Assembly: GCA_051893335.1 (NCBI GenBank)
Contig: JBJFHD010000033.1
Coordinates: 1 to 64,000 of the forward strand
Source of the DNA: UBA1783 sp051893335
GTDB lineage: Bacteria > Bacillota_I > Bacilli_A > Erysipelotrichales > Erysipelotrichaceae
Direction: 5' to 3'
Length of the DNA stretch: 64,000 bases
The notes below the pieces were generated by a model. It saw only the letters and a list, made by a program, of their open reading frames with translations. It was not told the origin of the DNA and ran no database searches. A program made the position numbers and the translations under genes. Below, one piece after another: positions 8,096 through 16,702 of the stretch; within the stretch, counting starts at the first letter, position 1, and the number at the start of each line of letters is the position of its first letter.

Positions 8096-9835
8096 TTAAT
8101 CAACGATTTTGATATGGAGCTCATCTAGCTGTTTCTGATCAACTTCCGTAGGAGCATCGCTCATCGGACATTTAGCATTGGCATTTTTAGGGAAAGCTAT
8201 AACATCTCTCAATGATTCCGAATTGGTCAAAATCATCGCAACTCGATCCAAACCTAATGCCAAACCACCGTGAGGAGGAGTGCCATACTTTAAGGCATCA
8301 ATGAAGAAACCGAACCGGTTTTCAATCTCTTCTTTTGACAAGCTTAAAATTTCAAACATTTTTTCCTGCATATCGCAATCATAAATTCTCAAACTTCCAC
8401 CGCCTAATTCATAACCGTTTAAAACAACGTCATAAGCATAGCTTCTAACTGACAGCGGGTCACTGTCCAGCAAAGCTAAATCCTCATCATTCGATCTGGT
8501 AAACGGATGATGAACCGAATAGTAGCGGCCATCTTCTTGTGAATATTCCAACAGTGGGAAGTCAACAATCCATAAGAAATCGAAAGTATTTGGATCATAT
8601 AAATGCAGTTTTTTACCTAAATAGCTTCTGACAGCACCCAAAGCGGTTGAAGCTTTGATCCAGTTGCCTGAGGTTATCAAAACCAGCTGGTTGTTGGTCA
8701 AGTTAAGCTTTTCGATTAATCGAGCTTGCTGCTCATCATTAAAGAATTTTACTGCACTGCCCTGTAAAGTATTATCTAAATACTTTAAGACAACCAGTCC
8801 TGAAGCACCATTTTTCTTGGCTAAATCAGTTAAGGCGTCAGTATCTTTGCGGGAAAAAGTATCGGCATTGTCAACTACCATTGCTTTGATTGTTCCCTTT
8901 GGGGTTAAACCTTCAGCAAAGGCTTTAAATTCACTGTCAGCAAAAATATCTTTTACCTCGGTAAAAGTCAAACCGAAACGGGTATCAGGTTTATCTGAGC
9001 CGTAAGTATTAATCGCATCAGCATATGTAAATCTTCTAAACGGTGTTTCAATATCAATTGATTTAACATCGTGCATTACCTTCTTTAATAAACCTTCAGT
9101 TAATGTTAAGATCTCATCCTGAGACATAAAGCTGACTTCAAGGTCTAACTGAGTAAAATCTAATTGTCTGTCTGCTCTTAAATCTTCATCTCTAAAACAT
9201 CTGGCAACCTGATAATATCTTTCAAAACCGGCAACCATCAAAAGCTGTTTGAATTGCTGCGGTGATTGAGGCAAAGCATAGAAACAGCCCGGATGTACTC
9301 TCGAAGGAACCAGATAATCTCTTGCGCCCTCAGGTGTCGACTTAGCCAAAACCGGTGTTTCGACTTCAATAAATCCATTATCATCCAGATATTCGTGCAT
9401 TGCTTTGACAATTTTGGCTCTGGTGAAAAGTTTTTGCTGCAAAGCCGGTCTTCTTAAATCCAGATAACGATATTTTAATCTGGTATCTTCCAAAGCATCA
9501 GTTTCATCAGCAATAATAAACGGAGGCTGAACGGCAGTATTGATAATCTCAATCTTTTCGGCCTTAACCTCAATTTCTCCGGTAGCCAGATTTAAGTTTT
9601 TACTGCTTCTTTCAATTACTGTTCCCTCAACATTCAAAATATATTCATTTCTAACCGTTTTAACAGCATCAGTCAGGGTTTCATCAACTACAATCTGAGT
9701 GATACCTGTTCTATCTCTTAAATCGATAAATACCAAACTTCCCAAATTTCTTCTTTTAGCTACCCAGCCGATTAAAGAAACTTTTTTACCGACATCACTG
9801 ATTCTTAACTCACCATTTACATGTGTTCTGTTCAT
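8096..9835 (-). CDS. aspS: Aspartyl-tRNA synthetase
   Basis: The 579-residue class II synthetase has the N-terminal OB-fold anticodon domain (GKKVSLIGWVAKRRNLGSL), motif 2 with FRDEDLRADRQLDFTQLD, the GAD insertion domain characteristic of bacterial AspRS (~290-410), and motif 3 GLALGLDRVAMIL. Length is slightly below the usual 590. It charges tRNA-Asp and follows hisS by 6 bp, so both are governed by the T-box ahead of hisS. An intrinsic terminator lies just downstream. Confidence 0.97.
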   Translation of the reverse strand: MNRTHVNGELRISDVGKKVSLIGWVAKRRNLGSLVFIDLRDRTGITQIVVDETLTDAVKTVRNEYILNVEGTVIERSSKNLNLATGEIEVKAEKIEIINTAVQPPFIIADETDALEDTRLKYRYLDLRRPALQQKLFTRAKIVKAMHEYLDDNGFIEVETPVLAKSTPEGARDYLVPSRVHPGCFYALPQSPQQFKQLLMVAGFERYYQVARCFRDEDLRADRQLDFTQLDLEVSFMSQDEILTLTEGLLKKVMHDVKSIDIETPFRRFTYADAINTYGSDKPDTRFGLTFTEVKDIFADSEFKAFAEGLTPKGTIKAMVVDNADTFSRKDTDALTDLAKKNGASGLVVLKYLDNTLQGSAVKFFNDEQQARLIEKLNLTNNQLVLITSGNWIKASTALGAVRSYLGKKLHLYDPNTFDFLWIVDFPLLEYSQEDGRYYSVHHPFTRSNDEDLALLDSDPLSVRSYAYDVVLNGYELGGGSLRIYDCDMQEKMFEILSLSKEEIENRFGFFIDALKYGTPPHGGLALGLDRVAMILTNSESLRDVIAFPKNANAKCPMSDAPTEVDQKQLDELHIKIVD

Positions 9836-9841
9836 ATTTCT

Positions 9842-11116
9842 CTATTCTCCTAATATCTCTTTAACTTTGTTAATTATTTCCGCAAAATCAACTGTATATT
9901 GCTCTTTCTTAACTGTATCTTTAATTTGAGCGGTCTGACTGTTCTTTTCTTCTTCACCGACTATCACGATGACTTTACTGTCCAGTCTGTCACTGCTTTT
10001 AAATTGAGCCTTTAATGACCGGCCGGTAAAATCTAAGGCGGTAACGATATTATTACTTCGCAACATTTCGGCAATCTTTAATGAATAATCACTTACTTCA
10101 CCTAAAGAAATCACATAGACATCGCTCTGTTTTTTGATTGGCTGAATGCCCTGCTGTTCTACTGAAAGATTTATTAATCTTTCCATTCCCATTCCGAAAC
10201 CGACCCCGGCATAATCCGGTCCGTTAAAACTGCTGATCAAACCGTCATATTGTCCTCCGCCGAATAAGGTTGCCTGCTGGCCGTCATCATCAATCGGTAC
10301 GGCTTCAAATACGGTATTTGTATAGTAATCAAGCCCTCTTACCAGACGATCATCTATGCGATATGGAATGTTTAACTCATCCAAACCCTGTAAAACCGCC
10401 TGGAAATACTTCTTGGAATCAGCGGTTAAATAATCACGGCATTTCGGAGCAGAAGCAAAGAAGTCCTTATCCTTATCAACTTTACAATCCAAAATACGCA
10501 ATGGATTCTGTTTATAACGTCTTTTACAATCATCACATAAGCAATCCAGATATGGTGCAAAATAATCTTTCAAAGCAGTGCGGTAATTATCTCTGCTTTC
10601 CTTATCACCCAAGGAATTGACTAAAACTACCACATTATTAATTCCCATTAACTTTGTTATCCGATAACCCAAAGCTATACATTCCACATCAAGTGAAGGA
10701 TTTCTTAAACCGATTGCTTCAATACCGAACTGGTGGAATTGACGATATCTGCCCTTCTGTGGTCTGTCATATCTGAACATCGGCTCAAGATAGAAAAGTT
10801 TTACCGGTAAATCGCTGTTTCCGTACATTTTATGCTCAACAAAACTTCTGATAATTCCTTTGGTTCCTTCCGGTCTCAAAGTCAAATCTCTTTGTCCGTT
10901 ATCTTTAAAACTGTACATTTCTTTATTAACCATATCCGATGAATCATTTTCGCCCTTAAAGACTTCAGTATGTTCAAAAACCGGTGTTCTGATTTCACTG
11001 TAGCCGTATAAACGGCATTGCTGGCGAATAAGATTTTCCGCCTGCTGCCATAAACTCATCTCATCACCGTAGATGTCCTGAGTTCCTCTTGGTAATTGAT
11101 ATTTAAGCTCTGCCAT
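9842..11116 (-). CDS. hisS: Histidyl-tRNA synthetase
   Basis: The 424-residue class II enzyme shows motif 1 around PRGTQDIYG, motif 2 with LRPEGTKGIIRSFVEH and MFRYDRPQKGRYRQFHQFG, and the HisRS signature LVRGLDYYTNTVFE. The C-terminal ~90 residues form the anticodon-binding domain. Length is standard. It is the first gene of a two-gene hisS-aspS operon, a common Bacillota arrangement, and is preceded by a T-box leader. The ribosome site AGAAAGGAA lies before ATG 11116. Confidence 0.97.
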   Translation of the reverse strand: MAELKYQLPRGTQDIYGDEMSLWQQAENLIRQQCRLYGYSEIRTPVFEHTEVFKGENDSSDMVNKEMYSFKDNGQRDLTLRPEGTKGIIRSFVEHKMYGNSDLPVKLFYLEPMFRYDRPQKGRYRQFHQFGIEAIGLRNPSLDVECIALGYRITKLMGINNVVVLVNSLGDKESRDNYRTALKDYFAPYLDCLCDDCKRRYKQNPLRILDCKVDKDKDFFASAPKCRDYLTADSKKYFQAVLQGLDELNIPYRIDDRLVRGLDYYTNTVFEAVPIDDDGQQATLFGGGQYDGLISSFNGPDYAGVGFGMGMERLINLSVEQQGIQPIKKQSDVYVISLGEVSDYSLKIAEMLRSNNIVTALDFTGRSLKAQFKSSDRLDSKVIVIVGEEEKNSQTAQIKDTVKKEQYTVDFAEIINKVKEILGE

Positions 11117-11138
11117 ATAAATTCCTTTCTAAAATAAA

Positions 11139-11340
11139 AAGCATCCTCATAAGGACGCTTTGATAATCGTGCGTGGTGCCACCCTAATTTTTTCTCGTTA
11201 GAGTTAACGCCGTCCTACGTTTTTACCTACTGTCAGTTCAGTAAAAATTCTCCAAAGTGTCAAATTTTAAGCCTTCATGAAAATTTGCACCAGCCATTTT
11301 CTCTCTGTAAATCCAACTTAAAATCCTCTTTTTCCTCGAA
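11139..11340 (-). promoter_or_regulatory. T-box riboswitch upstream of hisS-aspS, specifier GACAC
   Basis: Minus-strand elements are AGAGAG, GGCTGGTGCAAATTTTC, the T-box core AGGGTGGCACCACGC (11171-11185) and a terminator hairpin AGCGTCCT-TATG-AGGATGCT followed by TTTTT. The specifier region reads TTT-GAC-AC-TTTGGAG. CAC (His) is at 11257-11259 and the overlapping GAC (Asp) is at 11259-11261. By distance to the TTGGAG element, the pheS leader in this window would place the specifier at GAC, while the first gene is hisS. Dual Asp/His sensing is therefore possible. Confidence 0.9.
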
Positions 11341-11386
11341 TTTGATTTTATTCTAACACTGTAATCGACAAAAATCAACCAAAATA

Positions 11387-13597
11387 CTATTTTGTAATTC
11401 TTCTGACATCATTAACCGCATTAATCTTTTTCAGATTAGTGATAAGAACCTGCAGTTGCACAACATCTTTAACTTTGACCTTGATTTCAACGAAAGCATT
11501 GACCTTATCCGGCAAGGCTTCCGATTTAATGCCTGATAAAGAAACCTTATATTGAGCCAGCATTGTGACGATATCATTGATCAGATACGGATAATCGGTA
11601 GCGTCGACTCTCAGCCAGCTTTCGTATTGGTTTTCAATCTTGCTTTCTATCCACTTAACCGTAATCAGACGATTGTTTTCACTAGTGATATTCGGACAAT
11701 CCCGACGATGGACCTTAACTCCTTGACCCTTAGTAATATAACCGACAATATCATCTCCGTAAATCGGCATACAGCAGCCGGCTAAATTAACCATGACATT
11801 CGATAAGCCTTCAACTTCAACCTGACAGTTTGGATTGGATTTTTTATTTCCCTTTTTAGCATTACGCTGCTGGAACATCTTAGTCAAAGAGTCATTATCA
11901 GCCATCGTGGTTATCTTATTTTTTTGTAATTTTTCGATAATCTGGATAATTGTAACGCTCTTATTGGCTAAGGCATACATTAATTCATCATAACTGTTTA
12001 AGCCTAATTGAGAATAGATATTCTCTAAGCGTGATTTGTCGAAATAATACTTTTCGTCCAAACCTCTTTTCTTAATTTCTTCCTGATAAATTTTTTCGCC
12101 TTTTTCGATTTGTTCTGATTTATTATCATTTTCTTTCTTCAGTAAAAAGGCTCTTATCTTATTTCTGGCCGTAGTGGTTTTAACGATTTTCAGCCAGTCT
12201 TCGCTTGGACCGTTTGATTGTTTAGAAGTTTTAATCTGCACAACATCACCGGTTTGTAATACGGTATTTAAAGGCACCAAAACACCGTTAACAATTGCTC
12301 CGACAGCATTATTGCCTACTTCCGTATGAACCCGATAGGCAAAATCCAAAGGAGTCGAACCGTTTTGCAGTTCGATAATTCTACCCTTTGGGGTCATTAC
12401 ATAAACATTTGCTTCAAAAATTTCTTTTTTAATCTGGCTCATAAATTCGGTCGGATGAGCTAATTTCGATTCATTCATAATCGAAATCATATCGTGATAC
12501 CAGCCTAATTTATTTTCGATTTCCTTCTGCTCGGTGGCATTGTTATACTTGCCTTCCTTATAAGCCCAGTGTGCCGCAACACCCATTTCCGCAATCATAT
12601 TCATTTCTTCGGTACGGATCTGAACTTCAAATATATTGCCGTTACCATCTAAGACCGAAGTATGCAAAGATTGATACATATTGCTTTTAGGCATGGCAAT
12701 ATAATCTTTTAAACGACCGTTAATCGGTTTATAACTGTTGTGAATGTAACCTAAAATCTCATAACAGTTTAATTCGGTTTTAGTAATTATTCTTATCGCA
12801 TATAAATCATAGATTTCATCAAATGATTTATTTTTAGTTTCCATTTTGTGGTAGATGGAATATATATGCTTGCTTCGACCGAATATCCGATATTCAATCT
12901 TTTTATCCGCCAGCATATTGTCAATATTAATAATCATCTGTTCGACAATCGCTTCTCTTTCGCTCTTTTTAGCTTCCAGTAAATTGGCAATTTCGTGATA
13001 CTTTTCGTTTTCCAGATACATAAAAGACAAATCTTCCAATTCATTTTTTATCTCTGCCAAACCTAAGCGGTGAGCAATCGGGGCGTAAACCTGTAAGGTT
13101 TCCTGCGATATTTTCTTTTGTTTTTCTACCGGTTGATACATCAGGGTGCGCATATTATGAAGTCTGTCAACCAGTTTAATAATAATAACTCTGACATCTT
13201 TAGCCATGGCGATAAAGATTTTTCTATGATTTGCCGCCTGGTATTCCTTTTCGTCTTTAAACTTTAAACTTCCGATTTTAGATACCGCTTCAACTAAAGT
13301 CGCAATATCGTGATCAAAGAGCGTTTCCACTTCTTCAAAGGAAACCCCGCAATCCTCCATCGTATCGTGCAATAAACCGGCACAAATGGTCTGCGGACCG
13401 GCAGTCAGGGTCGCTAAAATATATCCTACATTTAAAACATGAATAAAATAAGGTTCACCACTTTTTCTGAATTGTCCTTCGTGTTTCTCTTGAGCAAAAT
13501 TGTAAGCCCGAGTAATCATATCAAGTGAATCCGGATCAGATATATATTTTTTAACTTCATCGAAAAATATTTCTTTTGTTACTACTTCTCTTTTCAT
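11387..13597 (-). CDS. rel: Bifunctional (p)ppGpp synthetase/hydrolase (Rel/RSH)
   Basis: I place the start at ATG 13597, which has a GGGGGTG ribosome site; a longer in-frame extension to 13636 overlaps a hairpin and lacks a site. The 736-residue protein has the HD hydrolase domain (HVLNVGYIL, LLHDTMED), the synthetase domain (YQSLHTSVLDGNGNIFEVQIRT split over ~315-340), a TGS domain (VMTPKGRIIELQNGSTPLDF), the Cys/His zinc-finger region (GCCMPIYGDDIVGY) and a C-terminal ACT domain. It makes and degrades the alarmone (p)ppGpp in response to amino-acid starvation. It lies between apt and the hisS T-box, as in Bacillus. Confidence 0.96.
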   Translation of the reverse strand: MKREVVTKEIFFDEVKKYISDPDSLDMITRAYNFAQEKHEGQFRKSGEPYFIHVLNVGYILATLTAGPQTICAGLLHDTMEDCGVSFEEVETLFDHDIATLVEAVSKIGSLKFKDEKEYQAANHRKIFIAMAKDVRVIIIKLVDRLHNMRTLMYQPVEKQKKISQETLQVYAPIAHRLGLAEIKNELEDLSFMYLENEKYHEIANLLEAKKSEREAIVEQMIINIDNMLADKKIEYRIFGRSKHIYSIYHKMETKNKSFDEIYDLYAIRIITKTELNCYEILGYIHNSYKPINGRLKDYIAMPKSNMYQSLHTSVLDGNGNIFEVQIRTEEMNMIAEMGVAAHWAYKEGKYNNATEQKEIENKLGWYHDMISIMNESKLAHPTEFMSQIKKEIFEANVYVMTPKGRIIELQNGSTPLDFAYRVHTEVGNNAVGAIVNGVLVPLNTVLQTGDVVQIKTSKQSNGPSEDWLKIVKTTTARNKIRAFLLKKENDNKSEQIEKGEKIYQEEIKKRGLDEKYYFDKSRLENIYSQLGLNSYDELMYALANKSVTIIQIIEKLQKNKITTMADNDSLTKMFQQRNAKKGNKKSNPNCQVEVEGLSNVMVNLAGCCMPIYGDDIVGYITKGQGVKVHRRDCPNITSENNRLITVKWIESKIENQYESWLRVDATDYPYLINDIVTMLAQYKVSLSGIKSEALPDKVNAFVEIKVKVKDVVQLQVLITNLKKINAVNDVRRITK

Positions 13598-13620
13598 GTT
13601 TTCACCCCCTGTTTTATAAA

Positions 13621-13640
13621 AGAAGTGGAAACCCACTTCT
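13621..13640 (-). terminator. Hairpin between apt and rel
   Basis: AGAAGTGGG-TT-TCCACTTCT forms a stem about 15 bp after the apt stop, followed on the minus strand by TTTTAT. The T tract is short, so it may only partly separate apt from rel. Confidence 0.5.
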
Positions 13641-13654
13641 GATTATCGATTCCT

Positions 13655-14176
13655 CTATTCTCCTTCGTATTGAAGAATTGAGAATACTTCATAGCCCTTT
13701 AGGGCATCTCTTCCTTTTAAATCGACTAATTCGATTAAGAATGCATCCCCAACAACAACGCCGCCTAATTGTTCAACCATCTTGTTTACAGCGTTGATAG
13801 TACCGCCGGTTGCCAATAAGTCATCAATAACTAATACTCTCTGACCCGGCTTGATTGCATCCTTGTTCATTTCCAAACTGTTAGTGCCATATTCTAAAGA
13901 ATACTGGTATGAAATTACTTCTCTTGGCAATTTATTTGGCTTTCTGGCTGGAACAAATCCAACATTTAATTCAGTTGCGACCGGACAGCCAAAAATGAAA
14001 CCTCTGGATTCAGGTCCGACAATAACATCAGCCTTTAAATCTCTGGCAATCTTAGCAAGGATATTAGTTACTTCTTTAAAAGCTCCACCGTCCTGAATTA
14101 ATGGAGTAACATCTCTGAATAAGATTCCTTTTATCGGATAATCCGGAATCGAAGCAATATAATCATACAAATTCAT
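13655..14176 (-). CDS. apt: Adenine phosphoribosyltransferase
   Basis: The 173-residue protein converts adenine plus PRPP to AMP. It has the APT N-terminal segment (IASIPDYPIKGILFRDVTPL), the substrate-loop region GPESRGFIFG and the PRPP-binding motif VLVIDDLLATGGTINA. Length matches the family. It is next to rel and near recJ, the conserved recJ-apt-relA neighbourhood of Bacillota. Here the plus-strand epimerase gene is inserted between apt and recJ. Confidence 0.96.
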   Translation of the reverse strand: MNLYDYIASIPDYPIKGILFRDVTPLIQDGGAFKEVTNILAKIARDLKADVIVGPESRGFIFGCPVATELNVGFVPARKPNKLPREVISYQYSLEYGTNSLEMNKDAIKPGQRVLVIDDLLATGGTINAVNKMVEQLGGVVVGDAFLIELVDLKGRDALKGYEVFSILQYEGE

Positions 14177-14286
14177 AAATAAAACACCCTTTCAAAAATA
14201 CTCATTAATAATAACACAATCATAAGTAAAAATGGAATAAAAGTCAAAATATGTGTAAAATATAACTCGTAAAGGGGTATTTAGGT

Positions 14287-15096
14287 ATGGAAATTCAAAT
14301 ATCAAATCAATTCTTATGCGCCACTATTTCTTCTTTGGCAGCTGAAGTTATTTCCCTAAAAAAAGGCGAAGAAGAGTTTGTCTGGGATAGAAACAAAGAG
14401 GACTGGCATAACTGCAATCCGATTTTGTTTCCGATAGTCGGTCCTTTAAAAGACAACAGTTATACATATAAAAACCAAACCTACTCTTTAAACCAGCATG
14501 GTTTTTTAAGAAGAAGTCAATTTAATTTCATCGAAATCAAAAAAGACAGTACCAAGTTACAGTTTAAACAAAATCAGGCCTCTAAAGAGCTTTATCCTTT
14601 TGATTTCACATTAACAGTCAGCTATCGTTTAGATAATGACAAATTATTAATTGCTTATCATTTGGAAAATAATGATGATAAAGAATTGCCGTTTGACATC
14701 GGTTTTCACCCTGCTTTTGTTTGTTGCAATTACTATGACGAAAACTTCGCCAAAGTAAAAATCAGATTTGAAAAAAAGGAAGATAATCTTCCTTTGACCA
14801 TCGATTTAAAAGAATTGGTTAATTTGGAAAAACAGGAAACCTTCTTTTATCAGAATTTTAACTCAGAATATGTTGAGCTATTGACTGAGAAACATACTAT
14901 CAGAGTAGCAATCAAAGATTTCACCACCTTAGGTTTCTGGCGGAAATCTGAAAAAAGTGAGTTTATCTGCATTGAACCGCAGCATCCTGTCAATAACCTG
15001 AATAAGAACAATTTCTTCTCCAGAGATAATAAATTAAACAATCTGTTAGCCCCTAAGTGTAGCTTTGATTGTCAATATTATTGGCAGATTATCTAG
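14287..15096 (+). CDS. Aldose 1-epimerase-like protein (LacX/GalM family)
   Basis: The 269-residue protein has the beta-sandwich pattern of the galactose mutarotase superfamily, LacX-type branch: VWDRNKEDWHNCNPILFPIVG, then LNQHGFLRR with the conserved His, then DIGFHPAF with the second conserved His, and a late acidic residue in FICIEPQHP. It likely interconverts sugar anomers; the substrate cannot be read. It is divergent from apt, with AAAGGGG before ATG 14287. Its stop and the recJ stop share a CTAG palindrome, so the two genes converge with a 4-bp overlap. It is an insertion into an otherwise conserved gene order. Confidence 0.8.
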   Translation: MEIQISNQFLCATISSLAAEVISLKKGEEEFVWDRNKEDWHNCNPILFPIVGPLKDNSYTYKNQTYSLNQHGFLRRSQFNFIEIKKDSTKLQFKQNQASKELYPFDFTLTVSYRLDNDKLLIAYHLENNDDKELPFDIGFHPAFVCCNYYDENFAKVKIRFEKKEDNLPLTIDLKELVNLEKQETFFYQNFNSEYVELLTEKHTIRVAIKDFTTLGFWRKSEKSEFICIEPQHPVNNLNKNNFFSRDNKLNNLLAPKCSFDCQYYWQII

Positions 15097-16679
15097 TCAA
15101 TGACTTCAGCCACGATCTGATAACTTGTTTTATGATTGAAACGGTTCTCTTTTAACTGACCGATTACCCGTAAACAGTCTTTATTCAAATAATAATCATA
15201 GCCTTTGTTCGCAAAACTGATAATCTCTAATCCGTTATTGAGAGTCCATTTCAATTGATTATCGGTTTTTAATTTTCGATACTGCTTAATATCGTTAAAA
15301 GAAAAGGCCAATAGGGGCAGTTTGCGATCTTGACCAAACGGCCGATACGAAAAGACTTCCTTGATGTTTTCTATTGACAAATCCTGATATTCTACCGGCA
15401 AATAATAATGAACAATCCGATTATCACAATCCTTTAATTTTTTGCTCAGAAATTGTTTCAGAGGTTCAAGAGTTTGCTGCTGTATGGAAAAGCCGCAGGC
15501 TTTATCATGGCCGCCAAAATGAATAAAATGCTCTTTAAATTCAGCCAGCAAATTCATTAAGCCATCGTCATTACTTCGGGCAGAACATTTAATAAGAGAA
15601 TCAGCCTGCGTCAAAACAAATGTCGGTTTGCCATTAAGAGTTAATAAACGATTGGCAATTAAGCCCAATAATCCTTCGTGAAGCTTATCAAGATAGACAA
15701 AATTAAAGTTACTCGACAAATCCAGCATTTTTACAACCTGCTGACACTGTTTTTGGCTCATATTCGTTCTTAACTCATTAATCTGATTTATCTGTCGGCT
15801 GTAATCGGCTATAACTTTAGTATCTTGGGCAAGCAAAAAATCTACCACCCGATTTACGTTAGCGAGATCACTTAAACGGCCGATTGAATTGATTTTCGGC
15901 ACAATTTTAAAGCTGACATCATCCTCATTAAGCGGAAATTCAAACTTGTCCAAAGCCAAAAGATTGGGATATTTTCCTTCGTTGAGCAGCTGTAAGCCCT
16001 CATTGACAATAAAAAGATTAATCCCTTTTAAACTCATTACATCGGACAAAATCGACAACATCGCTAAAATCTTCATCTTATCATCGTCCAGTTTTAGATA
16101 TTTAGCCAATAAATATACTAAAGCCGCCCCGGATAAATAACGATAGGGTTCAGCAAGTAAATCCGGGTGTAAAAGATAATCGCAATCCGGTTTTTCCGCC
16201 AGATTATGATGATCAGTGACGATAACTGTCATCTGATTTTGTTTCGCCCAGTTGATTTGTTCAATCTTGCTGATGCCATTATCAACCGTAAAAAGCACTT
16301 GATAACCTTTCTGCCGGCTTTGCTGAAGACGAGCCAAATTTAAACCGTAACCCTCTTTAATCCGATCGGGAATATAAAACCCACATTGGATATTTAATTT
16401 ATTCATTAGCATTACCGCAATGGTAGTCGCACAAATCCCATCACAATCATAATCGCCAAAGATAAAGACTTTTTGATCCAAGTCTTTTATCCGATAAATG
16501 GCTTGTTTAAGCGGCTCAAATACTGTTTCGTCTAGTTCAAACTGCTTTAAGGGATGAAAAAAATCGGATATGTCATCTGCACTGTAACCGAAACTATCAA
16601 CTATTTTACTCAGCAGTTCACTGACCTGATACTGGTTTTTGATAGATTGATAATTATTGGTTTCAATTTTTTGATACAT
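15093..16679 (-). CDS. recJ: Single-stranded-DNA-specific exonuclease RecJ
   Basis: The 528-residue DHH-family nuclease has the GDYDCDG motif (~75), VTDHHN (~155), a DHHA1 domain with the signature FGGHDKACGFS (~395), and an OB-fold C-terminal part. RecJ degrades single strands 5' to 3' in recombination and mismatch repair. It is a little shorter than E. coli RecJ (577) and much shorter than the B. subtilis form, so it seems to carry only the core. It lies between apt and secDF, as in Bacillus. Confidence 0.93.
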   Translation of the reverse strand: MYQKIETNNYQSIKNQYQVSELLSKIVDSFGYSADDISDFFHPLKQFELDETVFEPLKQAIYRIKDLDQKVFIFGDYDCDGICATTIAVMLMNKLNIQCGFYIPDRIKEGYGLNLARLQQSRQKGYQVLFTVDNGISKIEQINWAKQNQMTVIVTDHHNLAEKPDCDYLLHPDLLAEPYRYLSGAALVYLLAKYLKLDDDKMKILAMLSILSDVMSLKGINLFIVNEGLQLLNEGKYPNLLALDKFEFPLNEDDVSFKIVPKINSIGRLSDLANVNRVVDFLLAQDTKVIADYSRQINQINELRTNMSQKQCQQVVKMLDLSSNFNFVYLDKLHEGLLGLIANRLLTLNGKPTFVLTQADSLIKCSARSNDDGLMNLLAEFKEHFIHFGGHDKACGFSIQQQTLEPLKQFLSKKLKDCDNRIVHYYLPVEYQDLSIENIKEVFSYRPFGQDRKLPLLAFSFNDIKQYRKLKTDNQLKWTLNNGLEIISFANKGYDYYLNKDCLRVIGQLKENRFNHKTSYQIVAEVID

Positions 16680-16702
16680 ATCCGATTTCCTTTATTTTTT
16701 AA

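Noticed and set aside
13597..13636. Longer N-terminus for Rel starting MGFHFFYKTGG
   Set aside because: The extension has no ribosome site and overlaps the hairpin after apt; GGGGGTG precedes the ATG at 13597.
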